A stretch of DNA of 64,000 nt from Nitrospira sp. (GTDB taxonomy: Bacteria; Nitrospirota; Nitrospiria; Nitrospirales; Nitrospiraceae), in the NCBI GenBank assembly GCA_005116745.1, contig SWDS01000010.1, forward strand, positions 614,116-678,115, written 5' to 3'. The first letter of the stretch is position 1, and the number at the start of each line of letters is the position of its first letter. Below the pieces are notes generated by a model. It did no database searches. It saw only the letters and a program-made list of their open reading frames with translations, and was not told the DNA's origin. Positions 45,120 to 56,830 of the stretch are shown here, piece by piece. The position numbers and the translations under genes are program-made.

Positions 45120-46813
45120 GGTATGGCCCCCCTCGATCCAGCATCTTTGATGGCGATCTGAAACGACACCCGTCGCTGCCGTAAGGGATTGGAACCTTGA
45201 ATTTCGTCCGTTCCAAGACGTTCTACAGACTCTGCAACTGATTGGAAATCGATGGCAGGAAACCGTTCGACTGTGAGAGTGGACAGGATCCTCTGTATAC
45301 GGGCAAGTGCAAGACGGCGATTCGTGTCAGCTGCGCCCTCTTCGCTGGTGTTGCCATGAATCTCCACTCGCATCCGATAACCAAGTTGCTGAGCCAGGGC
45401 ATCGCTCTCTCGAAGCGCCTGGAGCAACGCCCGAAAGGCAGGCTCAGCCTCTGATGCAAGTGACGCGCTGCCTGCCTCAAAATCAAAATGGTGGGCTTCA
45501 ATCTCCTGAACGAGTTGATTGAGCCGCTCGCGGGTTCGTCGGTTAAGTAGTTCAGGCGCTAGCGAGAGATAGGGTTCAAGTCGAAAGTCTATCGCTTCGG
45601 CCGACAGCCCCACCTCCTGAGCGATTTTTTGTGGTTCATAGGAGAGTGGATCCCGCAACCCGTACACAATGGTTTTCCCATTCTTTCCGTCAGCGGTTTG
45701 TGTATGTGTAATCTGAATCCCTGGCTTCCCCCTCGCCTTTTCAAGAAAGTGAGCCCACCGCAGCTGTTCCTCGTCCACTCGCCGTTGGTCAAGATAGTTT
45801 GTGACGCCCCACCAGCCAAGCGCTGACAGTAGGAGCATCAGCGTAACCACGAACGCTGGTGACCATCCGCCACTGGTTGAGCCGGTCTCATTTCGGGAGT
45901 CGTTCTCCTCCTGGAGGAGGCAGGACTCCAGGTGCGGTCGCGCGGCCTCAAACGGCTGCTTGTCGCCTCGGAAGGTCTGAAGGGCCTCGTTCAACTCGAA
46001 GTGGATAGAATCCAGTGCATCCTGAAGCTTTGGCCTGAGCGATAGTGATGGCAGACCACGGACAACTGCAGCTAAGACCGCCTTCGGGCCTTGCTCGATC
46101 AACACCGTCTTGCCATCGTCCATTTTGATTTCTCTCATGGACGAGTCTTTCGAGGCCTGAAACTCATCCTGGGCAAATTTCTGCACAGCCGTCTTGATTT
46201 TTGAAAACATACTGGTAATCAAGTCTTCATGGCCCGACTCAAAGGCTGGTACATTGGCGATGCGGACATCCGCCAGATGTATTCCATCTTCCCTAGAAAA
46301 GAGAAACACCCGTTCCACTTGATACCCAAAGGTGTGCGACAGGAGAACTTCCCCGAACGATCTGCTGGTTCTCCACGCCTCCCAGCGCCAGGTTATTCCT
46401 CGCCAAGACAGACCACTGTGGTCCAGCGTTCGATTCACGGACTGCACTATATCCTGCACAGCAGTCTCGATGGCTTTCCGAATGGCTGGCATCATCACGG
46501 GGGAAATCGCGACGACAATGTCCGGTGCCGAGCCTTTGAGGACACGCGCAACGACATTGGCGATGATGGGCACCAAGGATTTCTTCAGATACTCATCCTG
46601 TTTGGTCCGTTGACGGATAGCATCCGGCAAGACGTTGGCGACAACGGAGGCGTCGATGACCTTATTTTTGACGCGATCGTCGAGTTGGTTGAGATCGCAT
46701 TCGAGTCGGTCGAGTCGGTCTCGTTCCGCCTCAAGGAGCAATTCCTGGAGTTCTTCTAGATTGCCGTTCGGATATGGAGCTGTCGATGTGCTACGTTCGG
46801 GAAAGTCAGGCAT
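45116..46813 (-). CDS. Single-pass membrane protein with OmpA-like periplasmic domain
   Basis: A 565-residue protein: a cytoplasmic region of about 317 residues, one membrane helix (about 318-340), and a periplasmic OmpA-like domain (about 435-560). The cytoplasmic half has a coiled-coil start, a segment YQVERVFLFSREDGIHLADV suggesting a roadblock/longin-like fold, and VLIEQGPKAVLAAVVRG. The OmpA motif reads HGNTSEEGAADTNRRLALAR, where the peptidoglycan-binding aspartate of GHTD is serine. GGGAG lies 8 bp upstream of ATG 46813. It is coupled to the GTPase gene and is the obvious membrane anchor or effector for it. Confidence 0.85.
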   Translation of the reverse strand: MPDFPERSTSTAPYPNGNLEELQELLLEAERDRLDRLECDLNQLDDRVKNKVIDASVVANVLPDAIRQRTKQDEYLKKSLVPIIANVVARVLKGSAPDIVVAISPVMMPAIRKAIETAVQDIVQSVNRTLDHSGLSWRGITWRWEAWRTSRSFGEVLLSHTFGYQVERVFLFSREDGIHLADVRIANVPAFESGHEDLITSMFSKIKTAVQKFAQDEFQASKDSSMREIKMDDGKTVLIEQGPKAVLAAVVRGLPSLSLRPKLQDALDSIHFELNEALQTFRGDKQPFEAARPHLESCLLQEENDSRNETGSTSGGWSPAFVVTLMLLLSALGWWGVTNYLDQRRVDEEQLRWAHFLEKARGKPGIQITHTQTADGKNGKTIVYGLRDPLSYEPQKIAQEVGLSAEAIDFRLEPYLSLAPELLNRRTRERLNQLVQEIEAHHFDFEAGSASLASEAEPAFRALLQALRESDALAQQLGYRMRVEIHGNTSEEGAADTNRRLALARIQRILSTLTVERFPAIDFQSVAESVERLGTDEIQGSNPLRQRRVSFQIAIKDAGSRGAIP

Positions 46814-46934
46814 GGCCTTGCTCCCGTGGTCAAGCGGATTTCAGGCGCGATGATAGTCTGTGGCTTTCAGCCGATCGTTCCCTGTGCTCGGAATCGCACT
46901 TCCCTGCCGACTCTGTTTCCAGGCCTTGTGTCCA

Positions 46935-47561
46935 TTACTTGCCACGAGTTTGGGCGAGGTCTTCACCTAACGACTGGGCGGATTTGGTGAACAATTCTGC
47001 GAGTGCGGCACGCGTGACTTTTTCCCGCCGCAACTCCCTCAAGGCTGACTCCATGACACCTGAGAGCTCTTTGTTTTTCTGGTGCATCTCAGCCAACAGA
47101 GCCTGCTGTTGATCGGCAATCTGCTGACGCAATTCACGGCTTTCGGTCGAAGCCTGTTGGTGCAGCTGAGCGGTACTGGCCGAGACCGTCTTCCCCAATT
47201 CGTTCAGGTCGCGCAACAGACCGGCGCTCGACTGAGCCCGGCCCTCGTGCTCGCTTTTGATCTGGGCCGTGAGCGCCTCGACATGTCGCTTCATGGACGA
47301 TTCAAGCGAGTCACATCGACTGTTCAATTCCTGTTTCCATTCGCCGGCGACACGCGTGAGCGATTCTTCAAGATGGGCAATGCGCTGCGCATGTTCACGG
47401 AATTGCGCGCCGAAGAGCAATTCCTGGACCTTGGCAAGCCCATCGGGCTGGTTCCGGTTCTCTTCTGGGAATGGCTTGCGGCTGTCGTCATGGGAACTGG
47501 TTTCTTTGTTGGCATGCAGGGACGGCTTCGGTGCATCTCGTTCCGTCGCAGTGGGTTTCAT
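46935..47561 (-). CDS. Coiled-coil protein
   Basis: A 208-residue soluble protein, almost wholly helical after a polar, disordered first 40 residues. Heptad-like stretches run from about 45 to 190 (AQRIAHLEESLTRVAGEW, LRQQIADQQQALLAEMHQ). No membrane segment or enzyme motif is seen. GGAGGA precedes ATG 47561. It is the gene before the OmpA-like protein (121 bp gap) and probably a structural part of the same complex (inference). Confidence 0.75.
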   Translation of the reverse strand: MKPTATERDAPKPSLHANKETSSHDDSRKPFPEENRNQPDGLAKVQELLFGAQFREHAQRIAHLEESLTRVAGEWKQELNSRCDSLESSMKRHVEALTAQIKSEHEGRAQSSAGLLRDLNELGKTVSASTAQLHQQASTESRELRQQIADQQQALLAEMHQKNKELSGVMESALRELRREKVTRAALAELFTKSAQSLGEDLAQTRGK

Positions 47562-47704
47562 GGTCGTCCTCCTTCACGTCGTGCCACGGTGCGGCTTGTA
47601 CTGACCCGCCGGCGCCTCAGACAGACTTGCGTAGGAATACTGTCAGTGTTGGATACTAGCACTCTCGGACAGCGAGGTCTAGCCTAGGAATGTAGGATCA
47701 GTGC

Positions 47705-47752
47705 CCTGATCAGGCGCGTACAAACCAAAGGGACTGCTTGCCTAGCGCTAGG
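47705..47752. promoter_or_regulatory. Two perfect palindromes upstream of the GTPase cluster
   Basis: CCTGATCAGG (47705-47714) and CCTAGCGCTAGG (47741-47752) lie in the 253-bp gap before the coiled-coil gene. They could be regulator sites or weak hairpins. No T-run accompanies them, so the gap does not clearly stop transcription coming from the sigma-54 promoter at 48043. Confidence 0.35.
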
Positions 47753-47814
47753 GCCTCAGCGAGCTGGTAAGAGACACAGCCACTCTATCGAGAACTATCC
47801 AGGCCCTCAAGTCC

Positions 47815-47982
47815 TCAGCACAGTCCCGCGTTTCTGGTAAGGCCATCCTTCATTGCCGAGAATTTTTGCAACAGATCCGTATACAAGAGCTTGAGCAGGC
47901 CATTCTCCTGCTCCAATTTTCTCAGCCGCTTCGCATCGAACTTATTCATGGTTTGGTTTTCCTTCGATACTGACCGACGCAT
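47815..47982 (-). CDS. Short leucine-zipper protein, IS3 OrfA-like
   Basis: A 55-residue protein starting MRRSVSKENQTMNKFDAK. The core KRLRKLEQENGLLKLLYTDL closely resembles the leucine zipper of IS3-family OrfA, but the helix-turn-helix that precedes it in OrfA is absent and no OrfB or inverted repeats are nearby. ATG 47982 is set by a GGAGG 7-8 bp upstream; the frame is open to 48057, but that start lies within the sigma-54 promoter. It may be a domesticated zipper that oligomerises or interferes with a DNA-binding partner, or a decayed transposase piece. Confidence 0.6.
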   Translation of the reverse strand: MRRSVSKENQTMNKFDAKRLRKLEQENGLLKLLYTDLLQKFSAMKDGLTRNAGLC

Positions 47983-48042
47983 GACGAACCTCCTCACGAT
48001 AGATGGATAGTTGGAGAACATCTCTTGATGAAAACTACAAAG

Positions 48043-48058
48043 CAAACTGGATGCCACG
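48043..48058 (-). promoter_or_regulatory. Sigma-54 promoter of the leucine-zipper gene
   Basis: Read on the minus strand, TGGCATCCAGTTTGCT matches TGGCAC-N5-TTGCW with one deviation and exact GG-N10-GC spacing. Transcription would start near 48032, about 50 bases before the ATG at 47982, and could continue into the coiled-coil/GTPase/TIR cluster. Confidence 0.82.
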
Positions 48059-48167
48059 CAAAAATACTGATGCCGCCATACTTCAAAACCATTGTAAGAG
48101 CAGATAGTTACAGAACTTGATAGAACACGAGAGGGTACAGAACGGATGGATGACTGAATCAGATGTG

Positions 48168-48205
48168 GTATCGAATTAGATACAGGGATGGATCAGAAAC
48201 AATAC
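48168..48205. promoter_or_regulatory. Tandem enhancer site for the leucine-zipper gene
   Basis: GTATCGAATTAGATAC (48168-48183) and the weaker GGATCAGAAACAATAC (48190-48205) are 22 bp apart start to start. The nearer one lies 110 bp upstream of the -24 element. This repeats the arrangement found before the cytochrome operon and the M48 gene. Confidence 0.7.
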
Positions 48206-48268
48206 AGGCGAGCATCGACTATTGTGAAGAACGCCCTCGCTGTAACGGAAAATAGTACAGCAAACCAA

Positions 48269-51921
<3,653 letters not shown>

Positions 51922-52011
51922 ATGCGGCACCAGGGATGATGGGCGGTCCTCACACGAATCCATCTCTCTAAGCAATTTCTCAGTTCACAGCACCGATGGG
52001 AGGAGCGCCTG

Positions 52012-53211
52012 ATGAACTTGCACAAGAAAACGATCGACGATGTGCAGCTTCGTGGCAAGCGCGTGATCATCCGCGCTGATTTCAACGTGCCGCTCGATGA
52101 ATCGTTGCAAATTACTGACGACACCCGCATTCGCTCGACCCTGCCGACCATCAATCGCGTCGTCGATGAAGGCGCCAAAGTCATTCTTTGCTCTCACCTC
52201 GGTCGACCGAAGGCTGCCTTTGAGCCAAAATACAGCCTCGCCTCTGTCGCAAAACGGCTAGGACGACTACTCGGGAAAGAGGTGGTCTTCGCTCCGGACT
52301 GTATCGGCCCAGCCGTCGAGAAGCTGGTCGCCAAGATGAAAGACGGAGATGTCCTCTTGCTGGAAAATCTTCGTTTTCATGCCGGGGAGGAAAAAAACGA
52401 CGACACCTTCGCCAAAGCCCTGGCCTCGCTTGGCGATGTCTTCATCAATGACGCATTTGGAGCAGCACACCGGGCCCATGCATCGACGGTTGGGATTACA
52501 AAGTACATTAAAGATGCGGCAGCAGGTGCGCTACTCAAGAAGGAAATTGAATATCTCGAAGGCGCCGTCGCCAATCCCGTGCGCCCGTTTGCCGCGATTC
52601 TGGGAGGCGCCAAGGTGTCCGGAAAAATCGGCGTCATTGAGAATCTCGGGAAGAAGGTCGATAAGGTCATCATCGGCGGCGGCATGGCGTTTACCTTCTT
52701 AAAGGCCAAAGGCATGGAGATCGGCAATTCCCTCTGTGAAATGGACATGTTGGATTTTGCCCGAGGAATCGAAGAGCATGCGCTCTCACGAGGAGTCAAA
52801 TTCTACCTGCCCGTCGATTGTGTTGTCGCAGCCAGCCGAGAGATTGGCGCTGAAACAAAAATCGTCCCCGTGCAGGAAATCCCCAAAGGATGGTATGCCC
52901 TCGACATTGGCCCAGCTTCCGTAAAACTGTTCAATGAAGCGGTCCAAAATGCAAAAACTATTCTGTGGAACGGACCCATGGGTGTGTTTGAAATCGACGC
53001 CTACGCCCGAGGCACGATGGCGATGGCTCACGCCATCGCTGATGCCTATGCGCTCACCATCGTCGGCGGCGGCGAGACGGCGCTGGCCGTTCATCGGTCC
53101 GGCGAATCCGAGAACATGTCGTTCATCTCGACCGGAGGTGGCGCGGCGCTGGAATTGCTAGAAGGCAAAATCCTTCCAGGTCTCGCGGCACTGCCTGATC
53201 GTCCAAGCTAA
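52012..53211 (+). CDS. pgk: Phosphoglycerate kinase
   Basis: A 399-residue PGK, full length. Visible signatures: RVIIRADFNVPLD near the start, HLGRPK, the hinge and nucleotide-binding AILGGAKVSGKIGVIENL, and the C-terminal GGGETALAVHR and STGGGAALELLEG. It transfers phosphate between 1,3-bisphosphoglycerate and ADP. GGGAGG precedes ATG 52012. Confidence 0.97.
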   Translation: MNLHKKTIDDVQLRGKRVIIRADFNVPLDESLQITDDTRIRSTLPTINRVVDEGAKVILCSHLGRPKAAFEPKYSLASVAKRLGRLLGKEVVFAPDCIGPAVEKLVAKMKDGDVLLLENLRFHAGEEKNDDTFAKALASLGDVFINDAFGAAHRAHASTVGITKYIKDAAAGALLKKEIEYLEGAVANPVRPFAAILGGAKVSGKIGVIENLGKKVDKVIIGGGMAFTFLKAKGMEIGNSLCEMDMLDFARGIEEHALSRGVKFYLPVDCVVAASREIGAETKIVPVQEIPKGWYALDIGPASVKLFNEAVQNAKTILWNGPMGVFEIDAYARGTMAMAHAIADAYALTIVGGGETALAVHRSGESENMSFISTGGGAALELLEGKILPGLAALPDRPS

Positions 53212-53251
53212 TCAATACTTTTCAGAAAGTAACAGAGATTCGAGAGTCACT

Positions 53252-54034
53252 GTGCGTACTATCCTGATCGTCGGCAACTGGAAGATGAACAAGACCGCGT
53301 CTGAAGCGACTGTCTTCATGCGCGACCTGCTCGCTCGTGTTCCTGCTCAGTCTGCAAACCTTGAGCTCGTCGTGGCCCCCCCGTTTACTGCGCTGGAATC
53401 AGTTCGCCTGGCGTTGGGCGCCTCGTCTCCGATTCAACTTGGAGCGCAGGATCTGTTCTGGGAGGATCACGGTGCCTACACGGGAGAAGTCTCTGCACCG
53501 ATGCTGAAGAATCTCGGTTGTCGCTATGTCATTGTTGGGCATTCAGAGCGGCGAACGCTCTTTGGTGAACGGGGAGACCTGACCCAGAAGAAAATTCAAG
53601 CGGCGCTCAAGCACGGGTTGCGCCCCATCCTCTGCATCGGTGAAACACTTGCACAACGAGACAACGGCACGACCGACCACGTACTGACACAGCAAGTGCA
53701 CGACGGTCTGTCCGGCCTTGCCACGGAGGCGTTGGCCACCATTACCATCGCGTATGAACCAGTCTGGGCCATCGGTACGGGAAAGTCGGCGACGGTTGAG
53801 CAAGCCATTGCCGCCCACCGGACGATTCGGCAAGTCCTTGCCACCGTAGCCTCTGCCGCAGTTGCCGACTGCACCAGAATTCTCTATGGAGGAAGCGTCA
53901 CGCCACACAATATAGAATCGTTACTGGCCTCGGACCAGATCGACGGCGCACTCATCGGTGGCGCTTGTCTCCAAGTCGAGTCCTTTGCTACAATTGCAAC
54001 AGTCGCTTCTGTTGCGCGATCCACCGGAGTCTGA
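53252..54034 (+). CDS. tpiA: Triosephosphate isomerase
   Basis: A 260-residue TIM barrel that interconverts dihydroxyacetone phosphate and glyceraldehyde-3-phosphate. Catalytic residues appear in GNWKMNKT (Lys), IVGHSERR (His) and AYEPVWAIGTGK (Glu); the phosphate loop is LYGGSVTPHN. The start is GTG 53252. It sits 40 bp after pgk and is probably co-transcribed. Confidence 0.97.
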   Translation: MRTILIVGNWKMNKTASEATVFMRDLLARVPAQSANLELVVAPPFTALESVRLALGASSPIQLGAQDLFWEDHGAYTGEVSAPMLKNLGCRYVIVGHSERRTLFGERGDLTQKKIQAALKHGLRPILCIGETLAQRDNGTTDHVLTQQVHDGLSGLATEALATITIAYEPVWAIGTGKSATVEQAIAAHRTIRQVLATVASAAVADCTRILYGGSVTPHNIESLLASDQIDGALIGGACLQVESFATIATVASVARSTGV

Positions 54035-54040
54035 GATCTC

Positions 54041-54397
54041 ATGCTGTATACGTTGCTGGTTATTGTCCATGTTTTTATCTGCTTCCTGATGATTGGAGCG
54101 ATTCTTCTCCAATCAGGAAAGGGGGCGGAAATCGGTGCCTCGTTTGGTGGATCCAGTCAGACGGTGTTCGGTAGCCGTGGCCCAGCAAACTTTTTGAGCA
54201 AGCTGACGGTCGTTGTGGCGGCCGTGTTCATGGTGACATCGCTCAGTCTGGCGATTTTAGCCAAGCAACGAAACTTCTCTTCGACCGTCATCGATATGCA
54301 GCCTAAGAGCGAACCCACAGCTCCCCCGGCTGCTTCACCCGCTCAACCTTCAGGAGATTCGCATCCTTCTGGGGAAACTCCAGCGGCAGGCCACTGA
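54041..54397 (+). CDS. secG: Preprotein translocase subunit SecG
   Basis: A 118-residue SecG with two membrane helices (about 1-22 and 52-72) separated by the conserved loop LLQSGKGAEIGASFGGSSQT, then FGSRGPANFLSKLT. It assists SecYE-mediated export. The C-terminal 45 residues are Pro/Ala/Ser-rich and extend beyond the core. It starts 6 bp after tpiA, the common tpiA-secG order. Confidence 0.95.
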   Translation: MLYTLLVIVHVFICFLMIGAILLQSGKGAEIGASFGGSSQTVFGSRGPANFLSKLTVVVAAVFMVTSLSLAILAKQRNFSSTVIDMQPKSEPTAPPAASPAQPSGDSHPSGETPAAGH

Positions 54398-54490
54398 CCT
54401 CATTCTTCGTCAGGGCGTCATTCGGCAATCGAGCGAGCCTCGGTTCAATTTGACTTGATTGACGGTTGATGCCTTTCGGCCTGCAAGGTG

Positions 54491-55405
54491 TCAGATACGA
54501 GTCAGCCAGGACTCGTGCGCGAGGTCTTCCCCTCGCACGATTGAAAAGAAGGTGTCTTGGAGGGCACGTGTAATCCGTCCAGGGGCACCATTTCCGATGC
54601 GCCGGTTGTCGATTTCTCGTACCGGGGTCAACTCTGCAGCGGTTCCCGTCACAAATACTTCGTCAGCAATATACATTTCATCCCGCGTGAATCGTTCCTC
54701 CACCACGACGATGTTCCGTTCTTGAGCCAATTGGATGACGGAGTTTCGCGTAATCCCTTCAAGCACCGACGTCAACGGCGTCGTCTTGAGGACGCCCCGT
54801 CGAACGATGAACACATTCTCTCCTGTTCCCTCAGCAACATAACCTTCCGGATCAAGAAGAATCGCCTCGTCATATCCATCGGCCTTCGCCTGCCGTTTAG
54901 CCATAATGGAGTTCACATAGTACCCGGATATTTTCCCCTTGGTCATGGACACATTCACATGGTGCCTCGTAAAGGACGAGATGCAGGCACGCATCCCATT
55001 GGCCAATGCATCATCCCCCAAATAGGCGCCCCACCTCCAGGCAGCAATGCCCACCCGAATCGGATTCTCCCCTGGATGGATGCCCATCGCCCCATACCCA
55101 ACATAGACCAACGGACGAATGTAACAGGCATCGAGACGATTGACTCGAACGGTTTCAATAATGGCCTCGGTGATCTGCTTTTTGTCATACGGCATCGCCA
55201 TCATGCCGATATGGGCCGAATCAAACAGTCGATCGACATGCTCCTGAAGCCGGAAGATGGCGGATCCCGATTGTCCCTTGTAGCACCGAATACCTTCAAA
55301 CGCAGCAAGGCCATAGTGCAGCGAATGGGTGAGAATATGGACATTGGCCTCCTCCCACCTCACGAATTTCCCATCCATCCAGATCTTTTCAACTGGTTCC
55401 AACAT
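54491..55405 (-). CDS. ilvE: Branched-chain amino acid aminotransferase
   Basis: A 304-residue PLP-dependent fold-type IV aminotransferase that makes Val, Leu and Ile from their keto acids. Diagnostic segments are HSLHYGLAAFEGIRCY, the PLP lysine region MTKGKISGYYVNSIMAKR, GYVAEGTGENVFIVR and FVTGTAAELTPV. I chose ATG 55405 with GGAG upstream; the longer frame to 55525 adds a non-family sequence. Confidence 0.95.
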   Translation of the reverse strand: MLEPVEKIWMDGKFVRWEEANVHILTHSLHYGLAAFEGIRCYKGQSGSAIFRLQEHVDRLFDSAHIGMMAMPYDKKQITEAIIETVRVNRLDACYIRPLVYVGYGAMGIHPGENPIRVGIAAWRWGAYLGDDALANGMRACISSFTRHHVNVSMTKGKISGYYVNSIMAKRQAKADGYDEAILLDPEGYVAEGTGENVFIVRRGVLKTTPLTSVLEGITRNSVIQLAQERNIVVVEERFTRDEMYIADEVFVTGTAAELTPVREIDNRRIGNGAPGRITRALQDTFFSIVRGEDLAHESWLTRI

Positions 55406-55439
55406 TGAAGACGATCTCCAGCGAGCGATAGTACTCAAT

Positions 55440-55457
55440 CCCGCCTGCGGGGGCGGG
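55440..55457. other. GC-rich hairpin between pilZ and ilvE
   Basis: CCCGCC (55440-55445) pairs with GGCGGG (55452-55457) around a six-base loop. It lies 35 bp upstream of ilvE on the minus strand. No T-run follows, so it may be a weak terminator after the PilZ gene or a leader structure of ilvE. Confidence 0.35.
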
Positions 55458-55545
55458 CGTGACGGACTATAGCGTGAGGTCAAACGTGGGTCAAGCAACC
55501 AGGACGGTGATTGACTCCGAACCATTCACATCGTGATGGAAACAC

Positions 55546-55890
55546 TTACGTGGAGGCGCAATAGGCACGCAGGCGGGCACTCAGAAACGTTCCAACTCGC
55601 TCTTCTCCCACGGGACTCAAGGTTACGACCTTGCCACCGAACAACAGGCCGCGCACCCATCGAACCACGACGCGCTGAATTTCGACTGGCTCATCCTTAT
55701 CGGGAAGGGTGAGCCGGACAACCAGTTCCATTCCAGGGGCTACTTGATGATCCCCCAGGACGCGAAACCCGTTACGACAGAGGTTTATCACCGTTCCTTT
55801 CCCGAGGAAATCTCCCCCCAGATAATACACAACACAGCGAACGGGAATCCGATGATAGGTACGGATCACAAACTTGTTGATGTGAGCCAT
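55546..55890 (-). CDS. PilZ-domain protein
   Basis: A 114-residue single PilZ domain from ATG 55890. YHRIPVRC provides the RxxxR-like c-di-GMP motif in reduced form (R-IPVR), and INLCRNGFRV replaces the usual D/NxSxxG, so c-di-GMP binding is uncertain. The open frame reaches 55977, but MAHINKFV is the more natural start. It has no obvious operon partner. Confidence 0.78.
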   Translation of the reverse strand: MAHINKFVIRTYHRIPVRCVVYYLGGDFLGKGTVINLCRNGFRVLGDHQVAPGMELVVRLTLPDKDEPVEIQRVVVRWVRGLLFGGKVVTLSPVGEERVGTFLSARLRAYCAST

Positions 55891-56110
55891 GATCTTGTTG
55901 TCATCTCCCGATTTTGTTTCGTGGAAATACCAGAAACATGCCCTCGCAATGGTAGCGCTCAGCATACGTGTCGGCACGATCGCTCTCCTAGTCCTCTAAA
56001 GAGGGGCCCATGTCTATATCAACGACTCGCTTGTTGCTCCTGGTATGTCTTGACACCTCTCTCATCCCCATGTTAAATGAACCGTTCTTCACGCTCGGAA
56101 AAGGAATAAT

Positions 56111-56425
56111 ATGTACGCGATTGTTGAAACAGGTGGAAAGCAATATCGAGTCGAGGCTGGGGCAACGGTTCAGGTCGAACGGCTGCCAGGAGACGTCGGG
56201 GCTGAGGTAGAACTCGGCCAGGTCCGTCTCGTGCATGGTGACGCTGGTATTCTACTTGGACAGCCTCTCATTAACGGGGCCAAGGTCACGGCTGAAATCG
56301 TGCAGCAAGGTCGAACCCGATCAATTACCGTTTTTAAGAAAAAGCGCCGCAAGGGCTATCGCCGCACCCGTGGACACCGACAAGGATTCACCAAGCTGTT
56401 GATTACGAATATTGCAACAGCCTAA
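56111..56425 (+). CDS. rplU: 50S ribosomal protein L21
   Basis: A 104-residue L21 starting MYAIVETGGKQYRVEAG with the C-terminal KKRRKGYRRTRGHRQGFT, both diagnostic. It is the first gene of rplU-rpmA-obg, a widely conserved order. GGAA-type Shine-Dalgarno sequence lies upstream. Confidence 0.98.
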   Translation: MYAIVETGGKQYRVEAGATVQVERLPGDVGAEVELGQVRLVHGDAGILLGQPLINGAKVTAEIVQQGRTRSITVFKKKRRKGYRRTRGHRQGFTKLLITNIATA

Positions 56426-56446
56426 AGACATAAGAAGGACTTACTC

Positions 56447-56710
56447 ATGGCAACAAATAAAGGTGGCGGATCTTCACGTAACGGTCGTGACAGCAATCCT
56501 CAATATTTGGGGGTCAAGGCCTATGGTGGTGAGACCGTAACAGCCGGCAGCATTATCGTCCGCCAACGCGGCACCAAATTTTTCCCTGGATTCAATGTGG
56601 ACCTTGGAAGAGACCATACCCTATTCGCTACTATGGGCGGTGTGGTCAAGTTCGAAGGTGGACGTGGCAGACGAAAAGTCAGTGTATATCCTATTCCGGC
56701 CAAGTCCTAA
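56447..56710 (+). CDS. rpmA: 50S ribosomal protein L27
   Basis: An 87-residue L27. The start [17 protein letters not shown] and [20 protein letters not shown] are diagnostic; the flexible N-terminus reaches the peptidyl-transferase centre. It lies 21 bp after rplU. Confidence 0.98.
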   Translation: MATNKGGGSSRNGRDSNPQYLGVKAYGGETVTAGSIIVRQRGTKFFPGFNVDLGRDHTLFATMGGVVKFEGGRGRRKVSVYPIPAKS

Positions 56711-56830
56711 TTCGCTTTCCTGCCTCTTCCGTTACGATCACACTGGCTAAATTCTCTCTGCCTCTCGCTCAGAGTCGGGTGTACTTTCCTACTCGTCGTG
56801 ACCGAGCAGGCTACCGAACGTTGAGAGATT

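Noticed and set aside
47562-47700. Possible sigma-54 promoter directly before the coiled-coil gene
   Set aside because: A GG-N10-GC pair exists on the minus strand near 47595, but it lacks the TTGC and GGCA parts of the consensus and has no nearby paired operator.
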